A stretch of DNA of 64,000 bases. Source: Hahella sp. HNIBRBA332. GTDB taxonomy: Bacteria > Pseudomonadota > Gammaproteobacteria > Pseudomonadales > Oleiphilaceae. Positions 54,110 to 62,756 of this stretch are shown in pieces. The stretch lies in the NCBI RefSeq assembly GCF_030719035.1, contig NZ_CP132203.1:2976001-3040000 (forward strand), in the 5' to 3' direction. A program made the position numbers and the translations under genes. Below the pieces are notes generated by a model. It was not told the DNA's origin and did not search any database. It was given only the letters and a program-made list of their open reading frames with translations. Within the stretch, counting starts at the first letter, position 1. Each line of letters starts with the position of its first letter.

Positions 54110-55441
54110 ATGTCAGTTTTCACCATTCCCTACGCAGACTATAACGCCGTCATTCACTTGCTAGCTTCCCGTCCCGGCTTTTGCTGGCTGGACTGTCGAA
54201 CCCAAGAAGGTCGCGCTTTTGAAATTATCGCCTGCGATCCGGAATGGATGGCCCGCAGCCAAGGAAACGCTCACTATATCACCCGTTCCAATGAGACGGA
54301 GACGCCAATCTCTTACGCCGACCTGCTGGCGCTCGCCCAGCAACCCCGCGCCGTTCGGCCAACGCCCTGCTTCAAAGGGGGGCTGATAGGGTTCATCAGC
54401 TATGAGTTTGGACGCAATCAGCTGCTTGGCGACCGCAACTGGCGTCGAGAGTCCGAGTTTCCATCCGCCTGCATCGGGGCTTACGAGCACTATTTGATCG
54501 TGGAGCACGATAAAAAGACCATCACCGGTTTTGGCGCATCAGCGTTCCAAACCCTACTGAAGCAACAGCGCCCCGCTACAGACACTTTCAACGTCACTCG
54601 CGCAATTTCTCCAGATTGGCGCTACGAACAATACGCAAATGAATTCGCCAGAATCAAAGAGTACATTCTCGCCGGGGATTGCTATCAGATTAACCTGACA
54701 CAGCGCTTTTCCGGCGCCTATACAGGCGATCCTTTAGACGCTTATATCAAAGTCAGACAGGTAGCCAAGGCCCCCTACTCCGCCTTTTTCCGCAGCGGCC
54801 AGGGAGACCTGCTTTGCTTCTCGCCGGAAAAGTTTCTTACGGTGAACGGTCGCGATGTCGTCACCAAGCCGATCAAAGGCACCCGCCCACGCGGAGCCAG
54901 CGCCGTCGACGACTTTCGCCACATAGAAGACCTTACGTCCAGCCCCAAGGACCGGGCGGAAAACGTGATGATTGTCGACCTGCTGCGCAATGATCTGGGC
55001 AAGATTTCAAATATTGGTAGCGTTAAAGTCGAGAAGCTCTGCGCTCTGGAAACCTACAGCAATGTTCATCACCTGGTCAGCACGGTGACATCCACCCTGC
55101 GCGACGATGTTTCGCCTTTCGCCGCCCTTATTTCCTGTTCGCCAGGAGGATCGATTACGGGCGCGCCCAAAAAGCGGGCGATGGAAATTATTGATGAGTT
55201 GGAGGGCCATGCTCGTAGCGCTTACTGCGGCAGTGTTTTTTACCTGTCCAATGATGGCCGCATGGATAGCAACATAGCCATCCGCACCATGACCTGTCGG
55301 CAAGGCGACATGCATGTCTGGGGCGGTGGCGGCATCGTCGCGGACTCCAACTGCCTTGCGGAATACAATGAGTCCGTTGTGAAAATCAGACACATCGTTG
55401 AAGCCCTCGGCGGAGATCTACCCGGCAAACGTGAAGATTAG
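54110..55441 (+). CDS. pabB: Aminodeoxychorismate synthase component I
   Basis: PabB turns chorismate plus ammonia into 4-amino-4-deoxychorismate for folate synthesis. The product from ATG 54110 has 443 residues; two TTG codons directly before are less likely. The chorismate-binding domain shows YQINLTQRFSG (about residues 192-202), the catalytic-site region KPIKGTRPRG (about 251-260), HRAE-like DRAENVMIVDLLRNDLG, and PGGSITGAPKKRAMEIIDELE. The KPIKGT motif favours PabB over TrpE, and thrH beside it agrees with Pseudomonas pabB-thrH. Confidence 0.93.
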   Translation: MSVFTIPYADYNAVIHLLASRPGFCWLDCRTQEGRAFEIIACDPEWMARSQGNAHYITRSNETETPISYADLLALAQQPRAVRPTPCFKGGLIGFISYEFGRNQLLGDRNWRRESEFPSACIGAYEHYLIVEHDKKTITGFGASAFQTLLKQQRPATDTFNVTRAISPDWRYEQYANEFARIKEYILAGDCYQINLTQRFSGAYTGDPLDAYIKVRQVAKAPYSAFFRSGQGDLLCFSPEKFLTVNGRDVVTKPIKGTRPRGASAVDDFRHIEDLTSSPKDRAENVMIVDLLRNDLGKISNIGSVKVEKLCALETYSNVHHLVSTVTSTLRDDVSPFAALISCSPGGSITGAPKKRAMEIIDELEGHARSAYCGSVFYLSNDGRMDSNIAIRTMTCRQGDMHVWGGGGIVADSNCLAEYNESVVKIRHIVEALGGDLPGKRED

Positions 55442-56052
55442 TTCGTCACCAAACGGCTGGCTTTAATAAATTCCTCGCGTAGTTCATCGTAGGTATGCAC
55501 TGCCGGAAACTGTGGATATTCAGCAATAACGTTGTCGGGCGCCTTGAACAATATGCCGGCGTCCGCCTCCGCCAACATAGTGGTGTCGTTGTATGAATCT
55601 CCCGCCGCAATCACACGGTAATTCAGACTGTGAAACGCCCGCACCGACATCCGTTTTGGGTCCTGCTGGCGCAACGCGTAATTCGTCACTTTGCCGCTCT
55701 CGTCGACCTCCAAGCGATGACACAACAATGTGGGCCAGCCTAGCTTTTCCATCAACGGCATGGCGAACTCATAAAAGGTATCAGACAAAATCACCACCTG
55801 AAATCGGCGCCGCAGCCAGGCGACAAACTCCTGCGCGCCAGGAAGCGGCTCCAGCGTGGCGATAACGGCCTGTATATCCGGCAACCCATAGCCATGCTCG
55901 TCAAGGATTTTCAACCGCTGCTTCATCAGCACGTCGTAGTCCGGAATATCCCGGGTCGTCGCACGTAGAGCTTCTATCCCTGTTTTTTCCGCGAAGGCGA
56001 TCCATATCTCGGGTATCAACACGCCTTCCAAATCCAGACACGCTAGTTCCAC
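55438..56052 (-). CDS. thrH: Bifunctional phosphoserine phosphatase/homoserine phosphotransferase
   Basis: ThrH, known from P. aeruginosa, is a HAD-superfamily enzyme that dephosphorylates phosphoserine and can pass the phosphate to homoserine. The 204-residue protein begins MELACLDLEGVLIPEIW. At motif I it has DLEG where most members have DxDxT. Motif II is VILSDTFYEF and motif III/IV is AAGDSYNDTTML. It is tail to tail with pabB, overlapping by 4 bases. Confidence 0.93.
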   Translation of the reverse strand: MELACLDLEGVLIPEIWIAFAEKTGIEALRATTRDIPDYDVLMKQRLKILDEHGYGLPDIQAVIATLEPLPGAQEFVAWLRRRFQVVILSDTFYEFAMPLMEKLGWPTLLCHRLEVDESGKVTNYALRQQDPKRMSVRAFHSLNYRVIAAGDSYNDTTMLAEADAGILFKAPDNVIAEYPQFPAVHTYDELREEFIKASRLVTN

Positions 56053-56305
56053 GGCTCACTCCTGTCATCTTTATTCACTTAAAAGTTACAGAAACCAAAC
56101 GCCTACGCCGCTCGTTTCAGGCGTGACACAGCGCCCCACAGCATCCCAGGCCAGTCCTGCATTTCCTAAAAAACGCCTTAATCATAAGGGTTTAGCAGGG
56201 GGTTGCATATTCGATGAATAAAGCTAAAATCGATTAAAGATGTAAACAAGATTTCACATAAGTTTACGAAAAAAATAACAAGATCAAACTATAGAGGAGA
56301 GTCCG
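56053..56305. other. Intergenic region upstream of thrH
   Basis: About 250 bases, becoming AT-rich after 56210. It should hold the thrH promoter and possibly that of the small ORF at 56306. No repeat or RNA structure is evident. Confidence 0.45.
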
Positions 56306-56398
56306 ATGTACATCAGCGCAAAAAAGCTGGCTGGTCTGGTTGCGTTTAATGCGTTAGGGTTAACTCTGACGTTAGTTTTGGCGAATCAAATTCTTTAA
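56306..56398 (+). CDS. Candidate 30-residue membrane peptide
   Basis: The short frame MYISAKKLAGLVAFNALGL continues to TLTLVLANQIL and a TAA at 56396. It is too short for most gene callers. A strong ribosome binding site (GAGGAGA, 56294-56300) lies 5 bases before the ATG. After a short basic start (AKK), the chain is one continuous hydrophobic helix. AT-rich sequence upstream could hold a promoter. Whether it is expressed is unknown; single-helix peptides of this kind act as regulators of membrane proteins or as toxins. Chance is possible. Confidence 0.5.
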   Translation: MYISAKKLAGLVAFNALGLTLTLVLANQIL

Positions 56399-56675
56399 TC
56401 ACCTCTTACTCGAATAATTAGCCACGTCCCGGTTTGCTGTCCGGGACGGCTGTCTGACGTCCCTCTATAGCCATAGCCGCCTCCTTTCGCAGAATATCCA
56501 GCTTAACTTCCTTCGCCAGCAGGAATGCCTTTGCTCGGATTATGGATTCGAGCGCCTACATTGAATCTTGCCGCGTCATCGACGTATTGCTTTCTTTTAG
56601 ATCCGTTGATCCGGTTACAAGTCTTTACAGTCAAACATGCAGACACACTTAATCCAAATGGACTATACTAAACTC

Positions 56676-56745
56676 ACGGTGGTGATAAACCCTTGCAGAA
56701 GCAGCCACCGACCGAATTAGGAGGCCCTGAACGCCTCCTTTTTTC
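56676..56745 (+). ncRNA. Candidate small RNA 1
   Basis: TATACT (56664-56669), with CAGACA 18 bases upstream, could be a promoter giving a start near 56676. The transcript would open directly with CGGTGG (56677-56682) pairing with CCACCG (56705-56710). An unpaired AU-rich linker follows, then the terminator at 56719-56744. Predicted size is about 70 nucleotides, with no reading frame. It could instead be part of a leader for cysH. Confidence 0.5.
56719..56744 (+). terminator. Rho-independent terminator of candidate RNA 1
   Basis: AGGAGGC-CCTGAAC-GCCTCCT forms a 7-bp perfect stem followed by a T-run. Confidence 0.85.
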
Positions 56746-56890
56746 TTTTCCCCTTCTCTAAAAAAATCCCACAGGTTCTACGCCCTATTCTTTGGGAGGT
56801 CTTTGGCCCGCGGTCACACCCAGCCACTCCAAAGCATAAAGTTGACTGTTTTCATGAGGCATTATTTTTTTCTTGGTCTACACTTTTTCT

Positions 56891-56962
56891 CGTAGTGACA
56901 CAGACCTGTTGTGTCAACAGCTTAGAATTAAATCTTGGGAGGCCTCTTGGCCTCCTTTTTTT
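56891..56962 (+). ncRNA. Candidate small RNA 2
   Basis: TACACT (56879-56884) may be a -10 element with a poor -35, so a stress-type promoter is possible. A start near 56891 gives a hairpin TGACACA / TGTGTCA (56896-56902, 56910-56916), a linker with GAATTAAAT, and a strong terminator. The plan (5' hairpin, linker containing GAATTA, GGAGG-type terminator, about 70 nucleotides) repeats that of candidate 1, 215 bases earlier. Confidence 0.5.
56938..56962 (+). terminator. Rho-independent terminator of candidate RNA 2
   Basis: GGAGGCC-TCTT-GGCCTCC is a perfect 7-bp stem followed by seven T. Confidence 0.9.
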
Positions 56963-57131
56963 GTAATTCGCTTTTTTATAAATTCTTATCCTTCCCCTTC
57001 CTCCGCCGCACTTCGTCCATGGGGCGCGCCTCTATTTTCGTTCTTTAGATATAAGTCTTTATTATTTTTAGCACTATCAACAATTTGGTAGCCTACAGGC
57101 GTCTAATTTCTCTGCTACAAGGCGCTAGGTG

Positions 57132-57857
57132 ATGACACCCGACTATGATGTAAAGGAACTCGCCAGGGAGATGGAAGAGTGGAGCCCCAAGGAAGTGATG
57201 CGTAAAGCGTTGGAGCTTTACGACAATATCGCAATTTCGTTCAGCGGCGCAGAAGATGTGGTTCTGATAGAAATCGCCCGCAAGCTAAAGAAGAATATTC
57301 AGGTGTTCACGCTGGATACAGGTCGCCTGCATCCCGAGACTTATCGATTTATCGAAAAAGTGCGCGACCACTATAATCTGCAAATTGAAACGCTATCGCC
57401 CAATGCGCAAGACGTTGAGCGTCTGGTCAAGGAAAAGGGGCTTTTTAGCTTCTATAAGGACGGCCATTCCGAATGTTGCGGCGTTCGTAAGGTGGCGCCG
57501 CTACGACGCAAACTTGCAACCGTCGACGCCTGGATCACCGGGCAAAGAAAAGACCAAAGTCCCAGCACGCGTAATAAAGTGGCTTTAGTGGAGGTAGACG
57601 CCGCATTTGGCGCGCCAGATCGCCCCCTGGTCAAATTCAACCCTTTGGCGAACTGGACGTCGCAGGACGTATGGAACTACATCCGCATGTTCGATGTTCC
57701 CTACAATGAGCTACATACAAAAGGTTTCATCAGTATCGGCTGTGAGCCTTGCACGCGACCAGTGCTACCCAATCAGCACGAACGCGAAGGACGCTGGTGG
57801 TGGGAGGAGTCCACCATCAAAGAATGCGGGCTACATGCAGGCAACCTCAAAAGCTGA
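57132..57857 (+). CDS. cysH: Assimilatory adenylylsulfate (APS) reductase
   Basis: CysH reduces activated sulfate to sulfite with thioredoxin. The 242-residue protein has FSGAEDVVLIEIA near the N-terminus. It carries the four iron-sulfur cysteines, CC at about 114-115 (SECCGVRKVAPL) and CEPC at about 203-206. The catalytic Cys is in KECGLHAGN near 232. The CC/CxxC set marks the 4Fe-4S, APS-using type rather than the PAPS reductase of enterics. ATG 57132 is favoured over the adjacent GTG 57129 by spacing from AAGGCG. It converges with cysB, its expected regulator. Confidence 0.95.
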   Translation: MTPDYDVKELAREMEEWSPKEVMRKALELYDNIAISFSGAEDVVLIEIARKLKKNIQVFTLDTGRLHPETYRFIEKVRDHYNLQIETLSPNAQDVERLVKEKGLFSFYKDGHSECCGVRKVAPLRRKLATVDAWITGQRKDQSPSTRNKVALVEVDAAFGAPDRPLVKFNPLANWTSQDVWNYIRMFDVPYNELHTKGFISIGCEPCTRPVLPNQHEREGRWWWEESTIKECGLHAGNLKS

Positions 57858-57884
57858 GGCCCACGCGTCTGCCCGCAGCTGCAC

Positions 57885-58859
57885 CTAGTACGTGGGCAGG
57901 CTGATATTCTCGAAAAGCTCTTCGATTTCCGCCTTGGTGGCCTTTTGGGACGCCTGATCCACCAATTCTCTGGTGAGATGAGGCGCGAAGCGCTGGATAA
58001 ATTCGTACATGTAGCCACGAATAAAAGTCCCGCGCCGAAACCCGATTTTCGTCGTGCTGGGGCGAAACAATTTGCTGGCGTCCAAGGCCACCAAATCGGA
58101 GTCCGCCACCGGGTCATAGGCCATACGAGCGATGATGCCCACACCCAGTCCCAATCGTACATAAGTCTTGATGACGTCGGCATCCGCTGCGGTGAACACC
58201 ACTTTTGGCGTCAGCCCTTTTTCACTAAACGCTTCATCTAGTTTTGAGCGTCCAGTAAAGCCAAACACGTAAGTGACGATGGGGAACGCCGCTACATCTT
58301 CTATTTCAAGCTTTTTCTTCTCAGCCAGAGGATGGTTCTTCGGCACTACCACGCAGCGGTTCCAGCGGTAGCAGGGAATCATGATCAGATCCGAAAAGTG
58401 CTCCAACGCCTCCGTGGCGATGGCGAAGTCCACGGTGCCGTCCGCCGCCATTTCCGCAATCTGCATCGGCGTGCCCTGATGCATGTGCAACGAGACTTCC
58501 GGATATTCCTGAATGAAGCTGCGAATGATGGAAGGTAGCGCATACCGCGCCTGCGTGTGCGTCGTGGCGATGCTAAGGTCGCCTTTACGCTGATTGCTGA
58601 ATTCCTGCGCGATCTGTTTGATGCCGTCGACCTTACGCAGAATCTCACCGGCGACTTTGATGATGGTCTCTCCCGCCGGCGTCACCCTGGTCAGGTGCTT
58701 GCCGCTGCGAGAGAAAATCTCTACGCCCAGTTCATCCTCCAGCAGACGGATTTGTTTACTGATGCCGGGTTGTGAGGTGTAAAGACTCTGAGCAGTGGCG
58801 GACACGTTGAGATCATGATGGGCGACTTCCCATATGTATCTCAGCTGTTGCAGTTTCAT
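57885..58859 (-). CDS. cysB: LysR-type regulator of sulfur assimilation CysB
   Basis: CysB activates sulfate uptake and reduction genes with N-acetylserine as inducer. The 324-residue protein starts MKLQQLRYIWEVAHHDLNV, with the helix-turn-helix in SATAQSLYTSQPGISKQIRLLEDELG (about residues 20-45). The effector domain shows TTHTQARYALP (about 100-110), ATEALEHFSDL and YVFGFTGRSKLDEAF, typical of CysB/Cbl. It lies between cysH (convergent) and a divergent TauE-like exporter gene, so a sulfur cluster is clear. Confidence 0.95.
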   Translation of the reverse strand: MKLQQLRYIWEVAHHDLNVSATAQSLYTSQPGISKQIRLLEDELGVEIFSRSGKHLTRVTPAGETIIKVAGEILRKVDGIKQIAQEFSNQRKGDLSIATTHTQARYALPSIIRSFIQEYPEVSLHMHQGTPMQIAEMAADGTVDFAIATEALEHFSDLIMIPCYRWNRCVVVPKNHPLAEKKKLEIEDVAAFPIVTYVFGFTGRSKLDEAFSEKGLTPKVVFTAADADVIKTYVRLGLGVGIIARMAYDPVADSDLVALDASKLFRPSTTKIGFRRGTFIRGYMYEFIQRFAPHLTRELVDQASQKATKAEIEELFENISLPTY

Positions 58860-59001
58860 TGAATTGTCTCCTTGCAGCCCGGCGTTATTATAATTGGAGA
58901 TAAAAATATAAATAAATATTCTTTTTAAGAATAGATAAATCTAGCTAGATTGGCCAAACAATTCTTGGCTTATTACGCATTTGTTAGTTTAGACCATCTT
59001 T

Positions 59002-59772
59002 ATGGAAATTCTTTTATATATTGTCGCCGGGGCTGGCGTCGGCTTCCTGGTCGGTTTGACAGGCGTTGGCGGCGGCTCGTTGATGACGCCATTACTGATT
59101 CTGTTCGGCTTTCCCGCGCATACGGCGATTGGCACCGACCTGCTCTACGCCGCTATCACCAAGTCCGGCGGCGTCGTCACCCACGCCCGCAGCGGCACGG
59201 TGAACTGGAAGCTTGCCGCCACCCTGGGCGCTGGCAGTATTCCCGCTTCGATTATCACTACCCAGATTCTCGCGCACTACTTCCCTCACCCAGAAGCCTA
59301 TAAACACCTGTTGACCACCAGCCTGGGATTGATGCTGATCGTCACCGCCGCCGTGCTTCTATTTAAAGACCGGTTGCTGCGCGCCAGCTCCGGGGCGACA
59401 GTTATGAGCGACGAGCGCCGCGCCGGAGTTACCGTATTTATGGGCGTCATCTTGGGCGTGTTTGTGACATTGTCCTCTGTCGGCGCTGGCGCTATCGGCA
59501 CAGCCCTGCTCATGCTGCTTTATCCCGCTTTGTCTTCGTCCCGCGTCGTCGGAACAGATCTCGCTCACGCCGTCCCTCTGACCTTCATTGCAGGCCTCGG
59601 ACACATGCAGTTGGGGAACATAGACTACTACCTGCTCGGCAGTCTGTTGATCGGCTCTCTACCTGCGATCCATTTCGGGACCGCCCTGGCCAAGCGGATG
59701 CCTTCGGCCGTGCTGCGGCCGGCTCTGGCGAGCATGTTATTGATCATCGGCGTCAAATACGCGTTTTTCTGA
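59002..59772 (+). CDS. TSUP-family sulfite/organosulfur exporter (TauE/SafE)
   Basis: The 256-residue protein has about eight membrane helices in two homologous halves. The repeats start GVGFLVGLTGVGGGSLMTPLLI (residues about 12-33) and GVFVTLSSVGAGAIGTALLML (about 152-172), each with the Gly-rich VGxG motif. TSUP proteins move sulfite, sulfoacetate or similar anions. Its divergent position next to cysB suggests that it exports sulfite when APS reduction outruns sulfite reductase, or imports a sulfur source. Direction and substrate are inferred. Confidence 0.88.
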   Translation: MEILLYIVAGAGVGFLVGLTGVGGGSLMTPLLILFGFPAHTAIGTDLLYAAITKSGGVVTHARSGTVNWKLAATLGAGSIPASIITTQILAHYFPHPEAYKHLLTTSLGLMLIVTAAVLLFKDRLLRASSGATVMSDERRAGVTVFMGVILGVFVTLSSVGAGAIGTALLMLLYPALSSSRVVGTDLAHAVPLTFIAGLGHMQLGNIDYYLLGSLLIGSLPAIHFGTALAKRMPSAVLRPALASMLLIIGVKYAFF

Positions 59773-59882
59773 GTTTGGCGCGGACGCTTAACGCCCTTGC
59801 TTCCCCTCCCCCATTAACTGAAAGAGCCTAACGGGGTCTAAAGCGCATATTTCATTGATTTAATTGAGTTCAGTTGACAAGT

Positions 59883-59906
59883 TTTCAGTTTCCATAAAGA
59901 CTGAAA
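59883..59906. repeat. Inverted repeat upstream of the MalT-type regulator
   Basis: TTTCAGT and ACTGAAA are 7-bp arms with a 10-base spacer. They follow TTGACA (59874-59879) and lie 34 bases before the regulator start. It may be an operator. Confidence 0.4.
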
Positions 59907-59939
59907 CCCGCTTTTAGCCATACTGACTGCACTCTGCGC

Positions 59940-62624
59940 ATGATCGTTCTCGAAACCAAACTTTTCCCGCTTCGCCTCGACGACAGCCTGTTAACACGCC
60001 AGCGTCTGCTTGGCCGCATCGACGCGCCCGGCAGCGCCCGCTTTATTGGCCTCGTTGCGCCCGCCGGCTTTGGGAAATCCACGCTGGCGCGGCAATGGAC
60101 GCAGTCTCATCATGCGCTTACCAGTTGGATCTCACTCGATCCCGCGGACAATTCAGCCTCTACGTTCTGGAGCTATGTCGTAGAAGGATTGCGTCGTAAC
60201 GGTTTGGAGGGTATCGGGGAGCTGCGCACGCAGCTGCAGGATACGGCGCACACCAACGCCAGAGTGCTGGTGACGGCGTTAATCAACCAGCTACACCAGC
60301 ATCAGGATCGCCACTTTGTGCTGGTTCTCGACGACCTGCATCACATCGCCAACAAGGACATCTTCGACGGCTTGACCTATTTGGTGGACTTCGCGCCGGC
60401 CAACTTCACTTTGCTCATCACGTCCCGCAACGAGCCGCCATTCCCTCTCGCTCGCTGGAAGGTGAAACGCTACGCCAAATTGCTCTATTCCGCAGACCTG
60501 GTGTTCGACTCGCAAGAGGTTGCAGACTTATTCGCGCTTGCATTGGACGTCAAAGTCAGCCCGGAGGCCGCGGCTCGCGTTGTTGGCTCCACCGGCGGCT
60601 GGGCGGCGGCGTTGCAGCTGTTGTCGCAAGCGGATTTGAAACGGGCGGACGGAGCCTTATCTAACGAGAAATTTGAGCAAGCGTTGGCCCAGGCGAAGAG
60701 AGAAATCGACGACTACGTCGCCCAGGAGGTATTGGACGATCTACCGTCCCGCCTGCGTGAATTCATTCTGGAAATGGCGGGAGCCCCCCGCTTTGACGCA
60801 CCGCTATGCGACCAGGTCCGAAGCACTCAGGACAGCCACCAAATATTGCAGGAGCTGGAAGCGCGCAATCTGTTTCTGATTCCCCTGGATGACGCCGGCC
60901 AATGGTTTCGTTTCCATGAGCTGTTCCGCGATGGCGCCTTGCACTACTTGAGACAGCGCCAGCCCGAAGTTCATTTACAGCACTGCCGCAACGTCGTGCG
61001 AGCCTGCCTGGAGCGCCGACTCTATTTGGAATCCGTGCAATTGATCATGCACATTCAAGCCTGGGACCTGTTGCAGTCCACCCTGGAGAGCATCGGCAAC
61101 CAACTGGTGCGGCAGGGATACCACCTCTACATCATTGAATGGCTTGACGACGCCCCGCAAGAACTACTTAGCCAGTCGCTGCGTTTGCAGCTGTTGAAAA
61201 TATGGTGCCTGCTTTACGACAACCAGTTCGCCGCCATTCCCGATCTGGTGGAAGCCGTGAAGAAGCATCCTTTGCTGCCTGAGCAGGATGATACGGTGCG
61301 CCATGAGTTGCGCCTGCTGGAAGCGTACGCCGCGCGGAGTCGCAAGGACATCCAGACTGCCAGCGCACTGACGCAATCTGTCTTACAGGATCTCCAGCAG
61401 ATCAACGCCCCGATCAAATCCCTGGCCTACTTTGGCCTCGGCAACGACTACTATGACCTGGGGCGGCTGGATGACGCCATCGCGGCGCTGAAGGAAGCCG
61501 TGACGCTGGGCAAACTGGAGCAACGTTTCTCCACGGTGCTTTCCAGCCTGGGGCTGCTGCTATGGATCATGCAAATCAAGGGTGAGTTTCTGCATGCGAT
61601 CAATTTGTTCCGGCAAACGGAACTCTGGGTGCAGAGTTATCATAAGGACGGCCCTGAGCCCAACATTGTCTCGTGCTGGTTGAACAGCTCGTTGGTGCTG
61701 ATTCATTGCGCCCTGGGCAATCAGGAACATGCCGAGCGCTTTCTCAAACCGATGTTGTCATTCGTGGATAACGCCGAGCCGCAACAGAAACTCATCACCT
61801 ATTACACCTGGGCTGAATTTAACCGTCATTGCGGCGATTACCCGCAAGCGCTGCGTCACTACGAGCAGGCTCGCGAGCAATTGGAGTATAACCAGCGTGA
61901 GTTGGCCGCGTTCGCCCCGCCGGTTTTGGCCGGTAAGCTGCACTGTCTGTTGGATAAAGGCGACATGGCCAATGCTGAGTCGGAGTGCACCCTTATTCTG
62001 GACAAAGCCCCCACAGAGTCTTCTCCTTTCGAGGGATTGGAAAACCTGTCAGCACAAGCGCGTTACTTTCTACGCAAACAGCAATGGGGCAGTTTGCAGG
62101 AAACCGCTGAAGAGATACTAGCCCTCGCTGAAAACCACGGCTCTTCCCGTTATCAGGCGCAGGCCAAACTGCTGCACGCCGTCGCCATGGCGGGACAATA
62201 TCAGCCAGAAGCCGCTCAGCGGCTGATAAGTGAGGCGTTGACGCTGGGCGAAAGCAACGATTTCGTCGCCATGTTCCTGGCGGACGACGCCTATCTAAGA
62301 CCGCTGTACGCCAACCTGGATATCGCCAGTACGAGTCAGGATTACCTGGAAAAGCTGCAAGTAGCCTCATCTCCCCAGGAAGCTACGCCAACACGGGAAG
62401 AAGAGCCACAGTCCCAGACAGAAGGCTTATTGGAAGAATTAAGCAAGCGGGAAATGGAGGTGCTGACGCTGATTTATGAAGGGCTTCCCAATAAAAAGAT
62501 CGCGGACCGCTTATTCCTGGCGCCCGCTACGGTTAAGGCGCACATTCGCAATATCTACGGCAAAATCGGCGCGGCGAGCCGTACGGAAGCATTGGCCCGG
62601 GCCCGTCATCTGGGCCTGTTGTGA
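59940..62624 (+). CDS. MalT-type LuxR-family ATP-dependent transcription activator
   Basis: The 894-residue protein is a STAND/signal-sensing ATPase. Walker A is in APAGFGKST (about residues 40-48), Walker B in FVLVLDDLHHI (about 127-137), and LLITSRNEPPFPLARW follows. A long TPR-like helical region spans about 390-800. The LuxR helix-turn-helix is at the end (LSKREMEVLTLIYEGLPNKK, KIADRLFLAPATVKAHIRNI, about 830-885). MalT-like proteins open on binding an inducer with ATP and activate nearby catabolic genes. Here no catabolic or maltose genes lie beside it, so the target is unknown. Confidence 0.9.
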   Translation: MIVLETKLFPLRLDDSLLTRQRLLGRIDAPGSARFIGLVAPAGFGKSTLARQWTQSHHALTSWISLDPADNSASTFWSYVVEGLRRNGLEGIGELRTQLQDTAHTNARVLVTALINQLHQHQDRHFVLVLDDLHHIANKDIFDGLTYLVDFAPANFTLLITSRNEPPFPLARWKVKRYAKLLYSADLVFDSQEVADLFALALDVKVSPEAAARVVGSTGGWAAALQLLSQADLKRADGALSNEKFEQALAQAKREIDDYVAQEVLDDLPSRLREFILEMAGAPRFDAPLCDQVRSTQDSHQILQELEARNLFLIPLDDAGQWFRFHELFRDGALHYLRQRQPEVHLQHCRNVVRACLERRLYLESVQLIMHIQAWDLLQSTLESIGNQLVRQGYHLYIIEWLDDAPQELLSQSLRLQLLKIWCLLYDNQFAAIPDLVEAVKKHPLLPEQDDTVRHELRLLEAYAARSRKDIQTASALTQSVLQDLQQINAPIKSLAYFGLGNDYYDLGRLDDAIAALKEAVTLGKLEQRFSTVLSSLGLLLWIMQIKGEFLHAINLFRQTELWVQSYHKDGPEPNIVSCWLNSSLVLIHCALGNQEHAERFLKPMLSFVDNAEPQQKLITYYTWAEFNRHCGDYPQALRHYEQAREQLEYNQRELAAFAPPVLAGKLHCLLDKGDMANAESECTLILDKAPTESSPFEGLENLSAQARYFLRKQQWGSLQETAEEILALAENHGSSRYQAQAKLLHAVAMAGQYQPEAAQRLISEALTLGESNDFVAMFLADDAYLRPLYANLDIASTSQDYLEKLQVASSPQEATPTREEEPQSQTEGLLEELSKREMEVLTLIYEGLPNKKIADRLFLAPATVKAHIRNIYGKIGAASRTEALARARHLGLL

Positions 62625-62732
62625 TCCATTCCCCCCTTTTTACGCCCTATGGACGATGCGGCTACGCCCCCTCTTTTTTTACGCTAGCCCCATGAATCGA
62701 ATTCGACAAAGCCTTTCATTTCGAATTCTCTT

Positions 62733-62756
62733 GCAGGGCTTGTCCCTGCTTTTTTT
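62733..62756 (+). terminator. Rho-independent terminator
   Basis: GCAGGG-CTTGT-CCCTGC followed by seven T, about 110 bases after the regulator stop. A preceding pair, TCGAATTCGA and TTTCGAATTC, forms a second inverted repeat. Confidence 0.88.

Larger units (their letters stand above)
56399..57131. other. Long region before cysH with two small-RNA-like units
   Basis: About 730 bases without a protein gene. It holds two hairpin-plus-terminator units (listed separately) and an AT-rich stretch (57035-57110) that probably carries the cysH promoter. A 72-codon plus frame at 56873-57091 runs through the second terminator and is not credible. Confidence 0.6.

Noticed and set aside
56873..57091. 72-codon plus-strand frame before cysH
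   Set aside because: Starts with TTG and runs through a strong Rho-independent terminator; the composition does not look like a protein.
57859..57897. Inverted repeat GCCCACG / CGTGGGC between cysH and cysB
   Set aside because: 25-base loop and no U-tract, and it overlaps the cysB stop; too weak to call a terminator.
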